A stretch of 64,000 nt of DNA from Aliishimia sp963922415 (GTDB lineage: Bacteria > Pseudomonadota > Alphaproteobacteria > Rhodobacterales > Rhodobacteraceae). Below, piece after piece: positions 35,544 through 43,776 of this stretch; positions within the stretch are counted from its first letter, which is position 1; each line of letters opens with the position of its first letter. The DNA lies in assembly GCA_963922415.1 (NCBI GenBank), contig CAWUIP010000007.1, positions 1-64,000 on the forward strand. The letters run 5' to 3'. The translations under genes and the position numbers were made by a program. A model generated the notes under the pieces. The model saw only the letters and a program-made list of their open reading frames with translations. It was not told the DNA's origin and made no database searches.

Positions 35544-36124
35544 GGTTTAACCTTGGCCTAACCGGATCGATCGGTATGGGCAAATCAACAACAGCGGCGC
35601 TGTTTCGTGATGAGGGATGCGCGGTTTGGGACGCCGATGCTGCCGTGCATCGACTATACGCTTATGGCGGTGCAGCCGTGTCCGAGATTGAAAAACGCAT
35701 GCCCAATGCGATCGAAGGCGGAGCCGTTTCCCGCGCCAAATTGAAGCGCATTCTCGAAGCAGACCCAGATCGCCTTCAGATCATTGAACGCATTGTTCAT
35801 CCGTTGGTGCGTCAAGATCGGCAAGCTTTTTCGGCTGCGGCGTCTGAAGATATCCGTGTTTTTGACATACCGCTCTTGTATGAGACTGGATCTGAGGCTG
35901 AGTTTGATGCGATTGCCTGTGTTTTTGTGGACGTCACAGAGCAACGGCGTCGGGTTCTCGACCGCGGCACAATGACGGAGGATCAATTGGCCTTTATTCT
36001 GTCCAAACAGCTTCCAATCGCGGAGAAAAAGGCACGCGCTGATTATCTGATCGAGACAGATACTGTCCCGCACGCGCGCCAACAGGTCCAAGATATTGTC
36101 CGCGATATAAGAAAGAAACATTAG
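35540..36124 (+). CDS. coaE: Dephospho-CoA kinase
   Basis: A 194-residue enzyme of the last step in CoA synthesis. The P-loop Gly-Ser-Ile-Gly-Met-Gly-Lys-Ser-Thr is at 9-17, then 'VWDADAAVHRLYAYGGAAV' and 'VFDIPLLYETGSE', the dephospho-CoA site. It begins in the aroE stop (ATGA) and is followed one base later by dnaQ, in a compact origin-proximal operon. Confidence 0.96.
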   Translation: MRFNLGLTGSIGMGKSTTAALFRDEGCAVWDADAAVHRLYAYGGAAVSEIEKRMPNAIEGGAVSRAKLKRILEADPDRLQIIERIVHPLVRQDRQAFSAAASEDIRVFDIPLLYETGSEAEFDAIACVFVDVTEQRRRVLDRGTMTEDQLAFILSKQLPIAEKKARADYLIETDTVPHARQQVQDIVRDIRKKH

Positions 36125-36125
36125 T

Positions 36126-36812
36126 ATGCGCGAGATTGTCTTAGATACAGAAACAACAGGGTTTGATCCGGAGACCGGCGACCGAATCGTGGAAATTGGC
36201 GCTGTTGAGCTTTCTGGTCACATGCCGACAGGCCGAACCTTTCACGAGTACATAAATCCCGAACGCAGCATGCCGCAGGAAGCGTTCGAAGTTCATGGCC
36301 TGGGAGACGAGTTTCTCGCTGATAAGCCAAAGTTTGCTGAGATTGGCCAGAAATTCCTCGACTTCGTTCAGGATGCAAAACTTGTCATTCACAATGCGTC
36401 CTTCGATATGAAGTTCTTGAACGCGGAACTCACTTGGCTTGGGCTGCCCATACTTCCCAATGATCAAGCGATCGACACATTGGCAATTGCGCGCAAAAAG
36501 TTCCCCGGTTCCCCGGTGTCACTGGATGCCTTGTGCCGGCGGTTCGACATCGACAACTCGGCACGCACCCTGCACGGCGCTTTGCTTGACAGTGAAATAT
36601 TGGCCGAAGTCTATTTGGAGCTGATAGGCGGGCGGCAACCGGATTTCGGCCTGCAATCTACGGCGACGGTAGGGGCAGGTCCGCGCGATGCAACCTGGGT
36701 TGTTCCGAAGCGACCTAACCCACTTCCAGCCCGCGTCACCGAAGCAGAAAGCGCCGCCCATAACGCGTTCCTAGAAACGCTGGGCGACGACGTAATTTGG
36801 CGAAAACAGTAG
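36126..36812 (+). CDS. dnaQ: DNA polymerase III epsilon subunit (3'-5' exonuclease)
   Basis: A 228-residue proofreading subunit. DEDDh exonuclease motifs: Asp-Thr-Glu-Thr-Thr-Gly (7-12, ExoI), 'NASFDMKFLN' (ExoII) and 'HGALLDSEILAEVY' (ExoIII, with the catalytic His). The C-terminal tail (about 185-228) should bind the alpha subunit. One base separates it from coaE. It is convergent with secB. Confidence 0.95.
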   Translation: MREIVLDTETTGFDPETGDRIVEIGAVELSGHMPTGRTFHEYINPERSMPQEAFEVHGLGDEFLADKPKFAEIGQKFLDFVQDAKLVIHNASFDMKFLNAELTWLGLPILPNDQAIDTLAIARKKFPGSPVSLDALCRRFDIDNSARTLHGALLDSEILAEVYLELIGGRQPDFGLQSTATVGAGPRDATWVVPKRPNPLPARVTEAESAAHNAFLETLGDDVIWRKQ

Positions 36813-36816
36813 TTCG

Positions 36817-37311
36817 TTAAGCGTCTGCTTTTGGTTGCTCGGCCTGACGCTTGGCCAATTCCGCCCGGTACATGCTGAGAAAGTCGATGTTTTCCAGGTT
36901 CAATGGCGGGAAGCCGCCATCGCGCGTCACATCACTGACAACACGGCGCAAGAAAGGGAAAATCATACGAGGGCATTCGATCAGCAAAAACGGATGCAAC
37001 TGTTCTTCAGGGATGTTGTCTATGTAGAAAATCCCTGCGTAATCGATCTCCAGCAGGAAAAGGACCGCGTCACCGTCCTTTGCCTTAGACGTGATGTTCA
37101 GTTTGATCGACGATTCATACTGATTTTCGGCTGACCGTTTCTTTGCATCCAAGTTTACCTGAACCTGCACATCAGGCTGCACATCGCTTGGCGCGCCCTT
37201 TTGCGCCATGATGTTCTCAAATGACATATCACGCACGAACTGACCTAGCACCCGCATTTGGAGCTGCGGTTGAGCTTCGGCGCCGTTCGGAACAGCAGTT
37301 TCTTCAGCCAT
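36817..37311 (-). CDS. secB: Protein-export chaperone SecB
   Basis: A 164-residue tetrameric chaperone that keeps preproteins unfolded and delivers them to SecA. Family blocks: 'FVRDMSFENIMA', 'VQVNLDAKKRS', 'FLLEIDYAGIFYIDNIPEEQLHPFLLIECPRMIFPFLRRVVSDVTRDGGFPPLNLENIDF'. Length and order are normal. The C-terminus is Ala/Gln/Glu-rich. It is convergent with dnaQ. Confidence 0.96.
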   Translation of the reverse strand: MAEETAVPNGAEAQPQLQMRVLGQFVRDMSFENIMAQKGAPSDVQPDVQVQVNLDAKKRSAENQYESSIKLNITSKAKDGDAVLFLLEIDYAGIFYIDNIPEEQLHPFLLIECPRMIFPFLRRVVSDVTRDGGFPPLNLENIDFLSMYRAELAKRQAEQPKADA

Positions 37312-37365
37312 GAAATCTCTCCGATTTAAAAGTTGCGGCGTCCGTATCAGGTTCGGTCAGGCGGC

Positions 37366-37848
37366 TCAATGACTTGGGTCATCATTTGTCCACCCAGATT
37401 TACCCTGCGTCCGTTTTGGTTCGGCAGTCACGTCCGTATAGTCCCCGTCAATCACATCACTTTGGTGCGATGGATGGCGCGGTCCGGCAGAGAAACTTTG
37501 ATGTATCACCCGTCCTCGCACAGCATGGAACACGTTGTGCCGCACAGCTGGGATCAAAAGAGAAAAGCCAACTGCATCTGTAAAAAAACCAGGCGTCAAC
37601 AACAGCGCGCCAGAGAACAGGATCATAGCACCATGCGCCAATGGTTCAGTTGGGTCTTGTAAGTCTTGCATTTGGTTCCGCAACTGTCCCAACACCTGCA
37701 TCCCTTGCTGCCGAACAAGGTACGTCCCTAAAACTGCAGTGAGAACGACGATCAACAGCGTCGGCCATAACCCCAGAAAACCGCCGATTTGAATGAACAA
37801 GGCGATCTCGATCAGCGGAACTGCGATAAATGCGATCAATAGCCACAT
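37366..37848 (-). CDS. fxsA: FxsA family membrane protein
   Basis: A 160-residue inner-membrane protein with about three hydrophobic segments in the first 110 residues ('LLIAFIAVPLIEIALFIQIGGFLGLWPTLLIVVLTAVLGTYLVRQQG', then 'FSGALLLTPGFFTDAVGFSLLIPAVR'), matching FxsA. Overexpression of E. coli FxsA relieves phage T7 exclusion by F plasmids; its normal role is unclear. The hydrophilic C-terminus is variable. AAGGTGA precedes the ATG. It is divergent from the Tim44-domain gene. Confidence 0.9.
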   Translation of the reverse strand: MWLLIAFIAVPLIEIALFIQIGGFLGLWPTLLIVVLTAVLGTYLVRQQGMQVLGQLRNQMQDLQDPTEPLAHGAMILFSGALLLTPGFFTDAVGFSLLIPAVRHNVFHAVRGRVIHQSFSAGPRHPSHQSDVIDGDYTDVTAEPKRTQGKSGWTNDDPSH

Positions 37849-37953
37849 CAGGTGTCACCTTTTTGTAGGTCAGAGTTCGGTGGACTTGCACCAGTGCACC
37901 ACCTACATAAGGTCCAACCGGCACTTGTGCCATGGTCTGCTCATGAGGTTGCG

Positions 37954-38613
37954 ATGAACTCCCCCTTACTTCAGCTGCTTGTATTAGCTGGAATCGCGAT
38001 TTTTCTGATATTGCGTCTTAAAAATGTCCTGGGCACCCGCGAGGGCTTTGAAAGCAGCGAGCGTGCGCCGTCCCCGACCGAAACCAAACGACGCGCCGAG
38101 TTTGAGGTGATTGAGGGCGGTCCGGATCGCGATGTCGTCGACCACGTCGACGAAGGGTCAGCATCTGCGAACGCGCTTTTTGCGATGAAAGATATTGAAC
38201 CCTCGTTCATCGTTGGCGACTTTCTGCAAGGTGCGCGCGGCGCCTATGAGATGATCGTCATGGGTTTCGAAAAGGGCGAGCTTTCCGATATCAAACCATT
38301 CTTGGCCGATGACATTTATGAAACCTTCGCTGAAGTCGTCGAAGAGCGTGAAGAAAAAGGTCTTAAGATCGAAGCCCAATTTGTTGGTGTGCGCGAAGTG
38401 AAGTTGGTTGATGCAACGTTTGATGAGGATACCAACGAGGCTGAGATCGCCATCCGGTTTGTCGGCGAGTTGACATCGGCAGTCCGTGACAGCGCAGGCG
38501 AGATCATCGAAGGATCCACAACAGAGATCAAACGGCAGAAAGACACATGGGCGTTCGCCCGTAAGATGGGCAGTGACGATCCCAATTGGCTCTTGGTTTC
38601 TACAGACGCGTAA
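37954..38613 (+). CDS. Tim44-like domain protein (TimA type), membrane-anchored
   Basis: A 219-residue protein: an N-terminal transmembrane helix (about 5-20), a charged linker, then a Tim44-like domain ('GDFLQGARGAYEMIVMGFEKGELSDIKPFLADDIYETFAEVVEERE'). The fold is that of the mitochondrial import motor component. Bacterial members (TimA) sit at the inner membrane with unclear function. Start ATG 37954 with TGAGG just upstream. It lies near secB, and mltA begins within its 3' end (28-bp overlap). Confidence 0.85.
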   Translation: MNSPLLQLLVLAGIAIFLILRLKNVLGTREGFESSERAPSPTETKRRAEFEVIEGGPDRDVVDHVDEGSASANALFAMKDIEPSFIVGDFLQGARGAYEMIVMGFEKGELSDIKPFLADDIYETFAEVVEEREEKGLKIEAQFVGVREVKLVDATFDEDTNEAEIAIRFVGELTSAVRDSAGEIIEGSTTEIKRQKDTWAFARKMGSDDPNWLLVSTDA

Positions 38614-39644
38614 TCTGCAGTGCACTTAGTCTTGGTGCAATGCTGTGTTGTCAGGTGACGGCACAGCCTGTGCCAGAAGTTTCCTATGAAGTACTGGAGT
38701 TTTCACAGCTTGATCGTTGGTCAGATGATGATCACCAGGCCGCGTTTGACGTTTTCAAAGGGACTTGCAACGACCTTAAAGACCCAGATTGGCGCGCCGT
38801 CTGTGCGGCGGCACAAGATCAGACAAATGCCCGAGCATTTTTCGAACTGTTTTTCCGGCCCTTGGCGATCGACGATGGATCCCCTGCGCTCTTCACTGGA
38901 TACTTTGAGCCAGAGCTCAGCGGTTCGCGGCGCCCCAGCGCGCGCTTTCGGTATCCGCTTTATAAATATCCACCAGAGGCATCGGCCAAACCTTGGCTGA
39001 CACGTCGAGACATCTTGACGTCAGATGTAATGAAGAACCGCGGGCTTGAAATTGCCTGGGTCGATGACCCAGTTGAGCTTTTCTTCCTGCAAATTCAGGG
39101 ATCTGGCCGTATTCGGCTGAATGATGGTGGTGTTCTACGCGTGGGGTATGGCGGTGCCAACGGCCACGCGTATCGGTCTATTGGGCAAGAACTTGTGCGT
39201 CGCGGTATTTACGAGATCCATCAAGTGAGTGCTGACGTCATAAAAAACTGGGTGCGTCGCAACCCCGTTGAGGGGCGGGAACTGCTGTTTCACAATCCAT
39301 CTTATGTCTTCTTTCGGGAGGTGAATCGAGTTCCGGCCGATCAAGGTCCGTTGGGTGCGATGAACCGATCCATCACAACGCTTCGAACTGTTGCCGTTGA
39401 TCCGTCTTTCGTCCCGCTCGGTGCCCCGGTTTGGATTGAGAAAGACGGAAAAGACCCCATGCGACGGTTGATGGTCGCACAAGATACCGGGTCAGCGATC
39501 AAAGGTGCTCAACGCGCAGACATATTCTTTGGCACAGGAGATGAAGCTGGACGGACAGCAGGTCGGATTAAAGATCCAGGCCGAATGGTCGTTCTTCTGC
39601 CCATCCAACGCGCATACGCCCTTCTACCAGAAAGTGGTCTATGA
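38586..39644 (+). CDS. mltA: Membrane-bound lytic murein transglycosylase A
   Basis: A 352-residue peptidoglycan-cleaving enzyme. The MltA domain ('FTGYFEPELSGSRRPSARFRYPLYKYP', 'WVDDPVELFFLQIQGSGRI') is followed by the 3D domain with the catalytic Asp triad ('VAVDPSFVPLGAPVWIE', 'VAQDTGSAIKGAQRADIFFGTGDEAG'). An apparent signal peptide (1-27) lies at the N-terminus without a clear lipobox. The best start is TTG 38586 inside the Tim44 gene; an internal ATG at 38640 would cut the signal peptide. The stop overlaps the Smr gene start by 4 bp. Confidence 0.93.
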   Translation: MALGFYRRVICSALSLGAMLCCQVTAQPVPEVSYEVLEFSQLDRWSDDDHQAAFDVFKGTCNDLKDPDWRAVCAAAQDQTNARAFFELFFRPLAIDDGSPALFTGYFEPELSGSRRPSARFRYPLYKYPPEASAKPWLTRRDILTSDVMKNRGLEIAWVDDPVELFFLQIQGSGRIRLNDGGVLRVGYGGANGHAYRSIGQELVRRGIYEIHQVSADVIKNWVRRNPVEGRELLFHNPSYVFFREVNRVPADQGPLGAMNRSITTLRTVAVDPSFVPLGAPVWIEKDGKDPMRRLMVAQDTGSAIKGAQRADIFFGTGDEAGRTAGRIKDPGRMVVLLPIQRAYALLPESGL

Positions 39645-40222
39645 AGGGCCGCAAACCGAAGTCGGATGAATTGAACCTTTGGAACCACGTGGCGAAAAGC
39701 GTCACGCCTCTAGGCGCGTCGGAGATCACAAAACCAGAGCCTGATAAGGCCAAAGCGATAGATCAACGGCCAACACCGCAGCCGCCAATCCAACCATTTC
39801 AGGTTACAGGCGGAAAGCGTCCTCTCAAAGATGACTTAGCCGCGCCGATCCAACAACAGTTGCGCAACCAAGCCGTTCAAATGGATCGCAAGGTCTATCG
39901 GAACATGCAGCGTGGGAAGCTATTGCCAGATGCCCGCATCGACTTGCACGGTATGACCTTGGATCGCGCGCATACTGCGCTTGTGCGTTTTGTCCTTTCA
40001 AGCCAGTCGTCCGGGCACCGTCTTTTGTTGGTTATTACCGGGAAGGGAAAAGACCGCGACGAAGGTGGCCCAATCCCCGTACGGCGCGGCGTCTTACGGC
40101 ATCAAGTTCCGCAATGGTTGCGACTGGCCCCGCTTACCTCGCTTGTTTTGCAAATCACACCTGCGCATAAAAGCCACGGCGGTGATGGCGCATATTATGT
40201 CTACTTGCGCAAATCGCGCTGA
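39641..40222 (+). CDS. Smr/MutS2-domain nuclease-like protein
   Basis: A 193-residue protein with a disordered Pro/Lys-rich N-terminal part and a C-terminal Smr domain. The DLHG motif (Ile-Asp-Leu-His-Gly-Met-Thr, about 105-111) and the TGKG motif (Ile-Thr-Gly-Lys-Gly) with 'GVLRHQVPQWL' are intact. Such stand-alone Smr proteins are nicking endonuclease or RNA-binding candidates. Its start overlaps the mltA stop (ATGA). It is convergent with the MFS gene, whose 3' end overlaps by 22 bp. Confidence 0.88.
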   Translation: MKGRKPKSDELNLWNHVAKSVTPLGASEITKPEPDKAKAIDQRPTPQPPIQPFQVTGGKRPLKDDLAAPIQQQLRNQAVQMDRKVYRNMQRGKLLPDARIDLHGMTLDRAHTALVRFVLSSQSSGHRLLLVITGKGKDRDEGGPIPVRRGVLRHQVPQWLRLAPLTSLVLQITPAHKSHGGDGAYYVYLRKSR

Positions 40223-41421
40223 TAGAGCCTGATACCGAGCCATAACCCAATCGTTGTGAAAACAAAGAAACCTGAAATTGCGAAGTATTGGTCCGTCAAA
40301 GCTACGCCTTGATCAATGTAAAACCCTGTGAGCCCTGGTCCAATTGCTGACCCAAGCACCATGACAGCGGCGGCCATCGCTTTGATAGAGCCGATAAATC
40401 GCGTGCCGTAGTATTCTGCCCAAAACGCGTTGGGTAACGTTGCATTCGCGCCGGTCATCATCGCCATCAAGATGAGGCCAAGAGACAAATGAAACCAACT
40501 CTCTCCGATCGCGAACAACAGAAAGGCCAAAATCATAGGCACCTGATAGTAAGGTAGCAGTCGTGACGTGCCGTAACGATCCAGCGCCCGACCCGATACC
40601 AGCATCGCAAGAACGGCGGCAAACGTGTAGATCGGGAACAATGACACGAGAGCAAAGTGGCTCCATCCTTTCAGCTCTGCAAAATGCACCTGGTGAAAGA
40701 AAAACGCTGTGCCAAAGGCAGAAGGTCCCAGCAAAGCTGGCACAAACAGCCAAAAGAGGGGATGGCGCAACACATCCGAACGGGTCCAGTCACGGCCGCG
40801 CATCCCCACGGTGCTGGTTTCTTCTGCGATTTGCTGTGGGTGACGCTCTTGTCCTAGCAAGCGGTACAGCACCACCGCGCCGCTGATGGCGATTACAGCG
40901 GCAACCAACCAAATGGACCGCCAATTGACGCTTTCCATAAGAGCTACGACAACAACTGGGAACAGCGCCTCGCCGACTGTGAATCCAAGCGTGCAAACTG
41001 CCAAGGCGCGACCGCGGGTTGCAACGAACCATCGAGACATTGCGACCACTGCGACATGGCTAGACATACCCTGCCCGAAAAACCGCAACAGAAACACGCA
41101 AACAACAAGAACTCCAACAGAGGTGTTTGCGGCCATAATGCAGCAGGCTAGAGCCAGCCCCAAAAGGACAACGACGCCGATCTGGCGGCTCCGATATTGG
41201 TCCGCGAGGCTTCCAGCCCAAACCATAACGCCAGCAGATGCCAGTGTTCCCGCGGCATAGATCAGACCCCAGTCTCCATCTGACAGATTAAAGTCAGCCT
41301 GTATCCGACCGGAAAAAAGCGAAATGAAGAAGGTTTGCCCAAAGGATGACAGGAAGGTCAGTAGTGCACCCGCACCGAGCCAGCTTCTGTTGTCTTTTAG
41401 AAACTGTACCGTATCTGTCAC
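40201..41421 (-). CDS. MFS transporter
   Basis: A 406-residue major facilitator protein with about 12 transmembrane helices and the cytoplasmic loop 2-3 motif region ('GSLADQYRSRQIG'). The N-terminal 'WLGAGALLTFLSSFGQTFFISLFSG' is typical of a Rhodobacterales MFS group whose substrate I cannot name. The start is GTG 41421 without a clear Shine-Dalgarno; a strong inverted repeat ends right before it (41424-41450). It may be read through from hslU. Confidence 0.85.
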   Translation of the reverse strand: MTDTVQFLKDNRSWLGAGALLTFLSSFGQTFFISLFSGRIQADFNLSDGDWGLIYAAGTLASAGVMVWAGSLADQYRSRQIGVVVLLGLALACCIMAANTSVGVLVVCVFLLRFFGQGMSSHVAVVAMSRWFVATRGRALAVCTLGFTVGEALFPVVVVALMESVNWRSIWLVAAVIAISGAVVLYRLLGQERHPQQIAEETSTVGMRGRDWTRSDVLRHPLFWLFVPALLGPSAFGTAFFFHQVHFAELKGWSHFALVSLFPIYTFAAVLAMLVSGRALDRYGTSRLLPYYQVPMILAFLLFAIGESWFHLSLGLILMAMMTGANATLPNAFWAEYYGTRFIGSIKAMAAAVMVLGSAIGPGLTGFYIDQGVALTDQYFAISGFFVFTTIGLWLGIRLYQRDLRK

Positions 41422-41423
41422 AA

Positions 41424-41450
41424 GCTGGTCTCCGACCGTCGGCGACCAGC
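41424..41450. other. Near-perfect inverted repeat between hslU and MFS gene
   Basis: Arms GCTGGTC (41424-41430) and GACCAGC (41444-41450) enclose an inner pair CCGAC/GTCGG (41432-41436, 41438-41442), with single unpaired bases between. It sits two bases before the MFS GTG and seven bases after the hslU stop codon. No T-run follows on either strand, so it is not a typical terminator; it could hide the MFS ribosome site. Confidence 0.5.
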
Positions 41451-41457
41451 GTCGCGG

Positions 41458-42765
41458 TTAAAGTACGTATCGGCTCAGGTCTGTCGATTTGGCCAGTTCG
41501 CCCAGGTGACTTTCGACGAAGGTCGCGTTGACCTCGACCCCATCGCCGCTGCGATCTGGCGCTGTAAAGGAAAGCTCTTCAAACACCCGTTCCATTACAG
41601 TGTAGAGCCTACGTGCCCCAATGTTTTCGACGGATTGATTCACCTCTGCCGCGATCCGGGCGAGCGCGGAGATCCCGTCGTCAGTGAAGGTAACTGTGAC
41701 CTCTTCAGTCCCCATCAGCGCAGAATATTGCTTGGTGAGTGAATTATCGGTCTCTGTCAGGATACGCACAAAATCATTTTCGGTCAGCGCGCGCAGTTCG
41801 ACCCGTATTGGCAAACGCCCTTGGAGTTCCGGCAGCAAATCCGACGGTTTCGCAATATGGAATGCACCCGATGCGATGAAGAGAATATGGTCGGTCTTTA
41901 CGGGTCCGTGCTTTGTACTAACGGTTGTGCCTTCGATCAGCGGCAGCAAGTCGCGTTGAACGCCTTCACGGCTGACTTCGCCCCCACGCGTATCTTGGCG
42001 CGTCGCCACTTTGTCGATCTCATCTAGGAATACGATGCCGTTTTGCTCAACCGCTTCCAGTGCGGAGCGCGTCACTTGTTCGTCGTCCAAAAGCTTGTCT
42101 GCTTCCTCGCCGATCAGAACTTCGTAGCTGTCCGCGACAGTCAGACGGCGACGGACCGTCCGACCCTGAAACGCTTTGCCAAACAGATCGCCCAAGTTCA
42201 TCATACCCATGTTAGAGCCGGGTTGGCCTGGGATTTCCATTGTTGGGAATGGGCTCGAGGTGTCAGCGACCTCAAGATCGATCATCTGATCGTCTAGTTC
42301 GCCCGACTTAAGCTTTTTTCTGAACATCTCACGCGTTGCGTCCCGCGCGTCTTCGCCAGCAATTGCTTCGATCACCCGATCTTCAGCGGCCTTATAAGCT
42401 TTGGTTTTCACGTCTTCGCGCATCAGATCTCGCGTCATCGCGATAGAGGCGTCGACTAAGTCCCGCACGATCTGTTCGACGTCGCGGCCAACATATCCGA
42501 CTTCTGTAAATTTTGTCGCTTCGACTTTGATGAAAGGTGCGCGTGCTAGCTTGGCCAACCGGCGGCTGATTTCGGTTTTTCCAACGCCTGTCGGGCCGAT
42601 CATCAATATGTTTTTGGGATAAACCTCATCACGCAGCTCGTCAGATAGCTGTTTACGACGCCACCGGTTTCGCAGAGCCACCGCGACAGCGCGTTTCGCA
42701 TCTGCCTGTCCGATGATAAAGCGGTCTAGCTCTGAAACAATTTCGCGCGGCGTCAAATCTGTCAT
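41458..42765 (-). CDS. hslU: ATP-dependent protease ATPase subunit HslU
   Basis: A 435-residue AAA+ unfoldase of the HslUV protease. It has 'MTDLTPREIVSELDRFIIGQADAKRAVAVALRNRWRR', Walker A Gly-Pro-Thr-Gly-Val-Gly-Lys-Thr, 'EATKFTEVGYVGRDVE' (the pore motif Gly-Tyr-Val-Gly) and Walker B 'GIVFLDEIDKVA'. The I domain and the C-terminal 'LSRYVL' tail that docks into HslV are present. It is coupled to hslV by a 4-bp overlap. Confidence 0.97.
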   Translation of the reverse strand: MTDLTPREIVSELDRFIIGQADAKRAVAVALRNRWRRKQLSDELRDEVYPKNILMIGPTGVGKTEISRRLAKLARAPFIKVEATKFTEVGYVGRDVEQIVRDLVDASIAMTRDLMREDVKTKAYKAAEDRVIEAIAGEDARDATREMFRKKLKSGELDDQMIDLEVADTSSPFPTMEIPGQPGSNMGMMNLGDLFGKAFQGRTVRRRLTVADSYEVLIGEEADKLLDDEQVTRSALEAVEQNGIVFLDEIDKVATRQDTRGGEVSREGVQRDLLPLIEGTTVSTKHGPVKTDHILFIASGAFHIAKPSDLLPELQGRLPIRVELRALTENDFVRILTETDNSLTKQYSALMGTEEVTVTFTDDGISALARIAAEVNQSVENIGARRLYTVMERVFEELSFTAPDRSGDGVEVNATFVESHLGELAKSTDLSRYVL

Positions 42766-43322
42766 GCTGTGATGTCCTCAACAGTAAGGTTTCCGTTGGT
42801 ATAGACACAGATATCGGCGGCAATCGCCATTGCATTGCGCGCGATCTCTTCCGCTGACTTGTCGCTATCCATCATGCCGCGGGCGGCCGCCAACGCGTAG
42901 TTGCCGCCAGAACCGATAGCGGTCACATCATGTTCAGGTTCGAGAACATCACCTGCGCCGGTTACGACAAGCAGGGTCTCGCCGTCCGTCACAATCAACA
43001 TCGCTTCAAGCTTTTGCAGGTATTTGTCGGTTCGCCAGTCTTTGGCTAGTTCGACGCAGGCGCGTGCCAGTTGCCCTGGCGTTGCTTCCAACTTGCTTTC
43101 TAACCGTTCAAGCAGCGTAAACGCATCTGCCGTCGATCCAGCAAAACCGCACACCACATCATGTCCGCCAGGGGACAACCGCCTTACTTTACGCGCACTA
43201 CCTTTGATAACGGTCTGGCCAAGTGAGACTTGTCCATCGCCCGCGATGACAACCTTGCCGTCCTTCTTGACCCCAATAATTGTCGTCCCATGCCAGCCGG
43301 GAAAGCCAGTGTCTTGCATCAT
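42762..43322 (-). CDS. hslV: ATP-dependent protease subunit HslV
   Basis: A 186-residue threonine protease. A short propeptide precedes the catalytic Thr13 of Gly-Thr-Thr-Ile-Ile-Gly-Val, so processing should expose Thr13. Also 'VVIAGDGQVSLGQTVIKGSARKVRR' and 'AIGSGGNYALAAARG'. Two ATGs in tandem (43322, 43319) follow AAGGTGAGG. On the minus strand, TTGCAA and GATATA spaced like a promoter lie between the trxA terminator and the start (about 43335-43371), which is weak evidence. The in-frame extension beyond 43322 runs through that terminator and is rejected. Confidence 0.96.
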   Translation of the reverse strand: MMQDTGFPGWHGTTIIGVKKDGKVVIAGDGQVSLGQTVIKGSARKVRRLSPGGHDVVCGFAGSTADAFTLLERLESKLEATPGQLARACVELAKDWRTDKYLQKLEAMLIVTDGETLLVVTGAGDVLEPEHDVTAIGSGGNYALAAARGMMDSDKSAEEIARNAMAIAADICVYTNGNLTVEDITA

Positions 43323-43371
43323 TCGCCTCACCTTTTGACGTATATCGGTGTGGGTGGTGGTCTTTGCAAAC

Positions 43372-43396
43372 AAAAACGGGCCCCGCAAGAGGCCCG
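43372..43396 (-). terminator. Rho-independent terminator of trxA
   Basis: On the minus strand an 8-bp stem CGGGCCTC/GGGGCCCG (one G-U pair) with loop TTGC is followed by TTTTTG. It starts 23 bp after the trxA stop and separates trxA from hslVU. Confidence 0.88.
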
Positions 43397-43419
43397 CCGT
43401 CGCCAGACGTTCGAAAACG

Positions 43420-43740
43420 TTAAATGGCGTCTTTGATCCAGCTTTCCAAAGCCGCTTTCGGCTTGGCACCCGCCATGTTCGACACCACTTGGCCGTCTTT
43501 AAAGATAAACAAGGCCGGGATACCACGTACACCCATCTGCGCTGGCGCATTCGGGTTGTCATCCACATTGACCTTGGCAATCTTAACCTGTCCGCTCATC
43601 TCGTCCGAGAGTTCCTCGAGCGCTGGGCCAATCTGCTTACAAGGGCCGCACCACTCTGCCCAAAAGTCTACAACAACGGGAATGTCCGAGTTACGCACCT
43701 CTGCGTCAAACGTGTCGTCGGTAACCGAAACAGTTGCCAT
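43420..43740 (-). CDS. trxA: Thioredoxin
   Basis: A 106-residue thioredoxin with active site Trp-Cys-Gly-Pro-Cys-Lys (Cys31/Cys34), cis-Pro in 'VRGIPALFIF' and the C-terminal helix. It reduces cytoplasmic protein disulfides. It lies 36 bp downstream of addA in the same direction and is closed by a strong terminator. Confidence 0.97.
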   Translation of the reverse strand: MATVSVTDDTFDAEVRNSDIPVVVDFWAEWCGPCKQIGPALEELSDEMSGQVKIAKVNVDDNPNAPAQMGVRGIPALFIFKDGQVVSNMAGAKPKAALESWIKDAI

Positions 43741-43776
43741 GCTTCTCTCCTGATGATCTGGCGTAGGGTTATGAAC

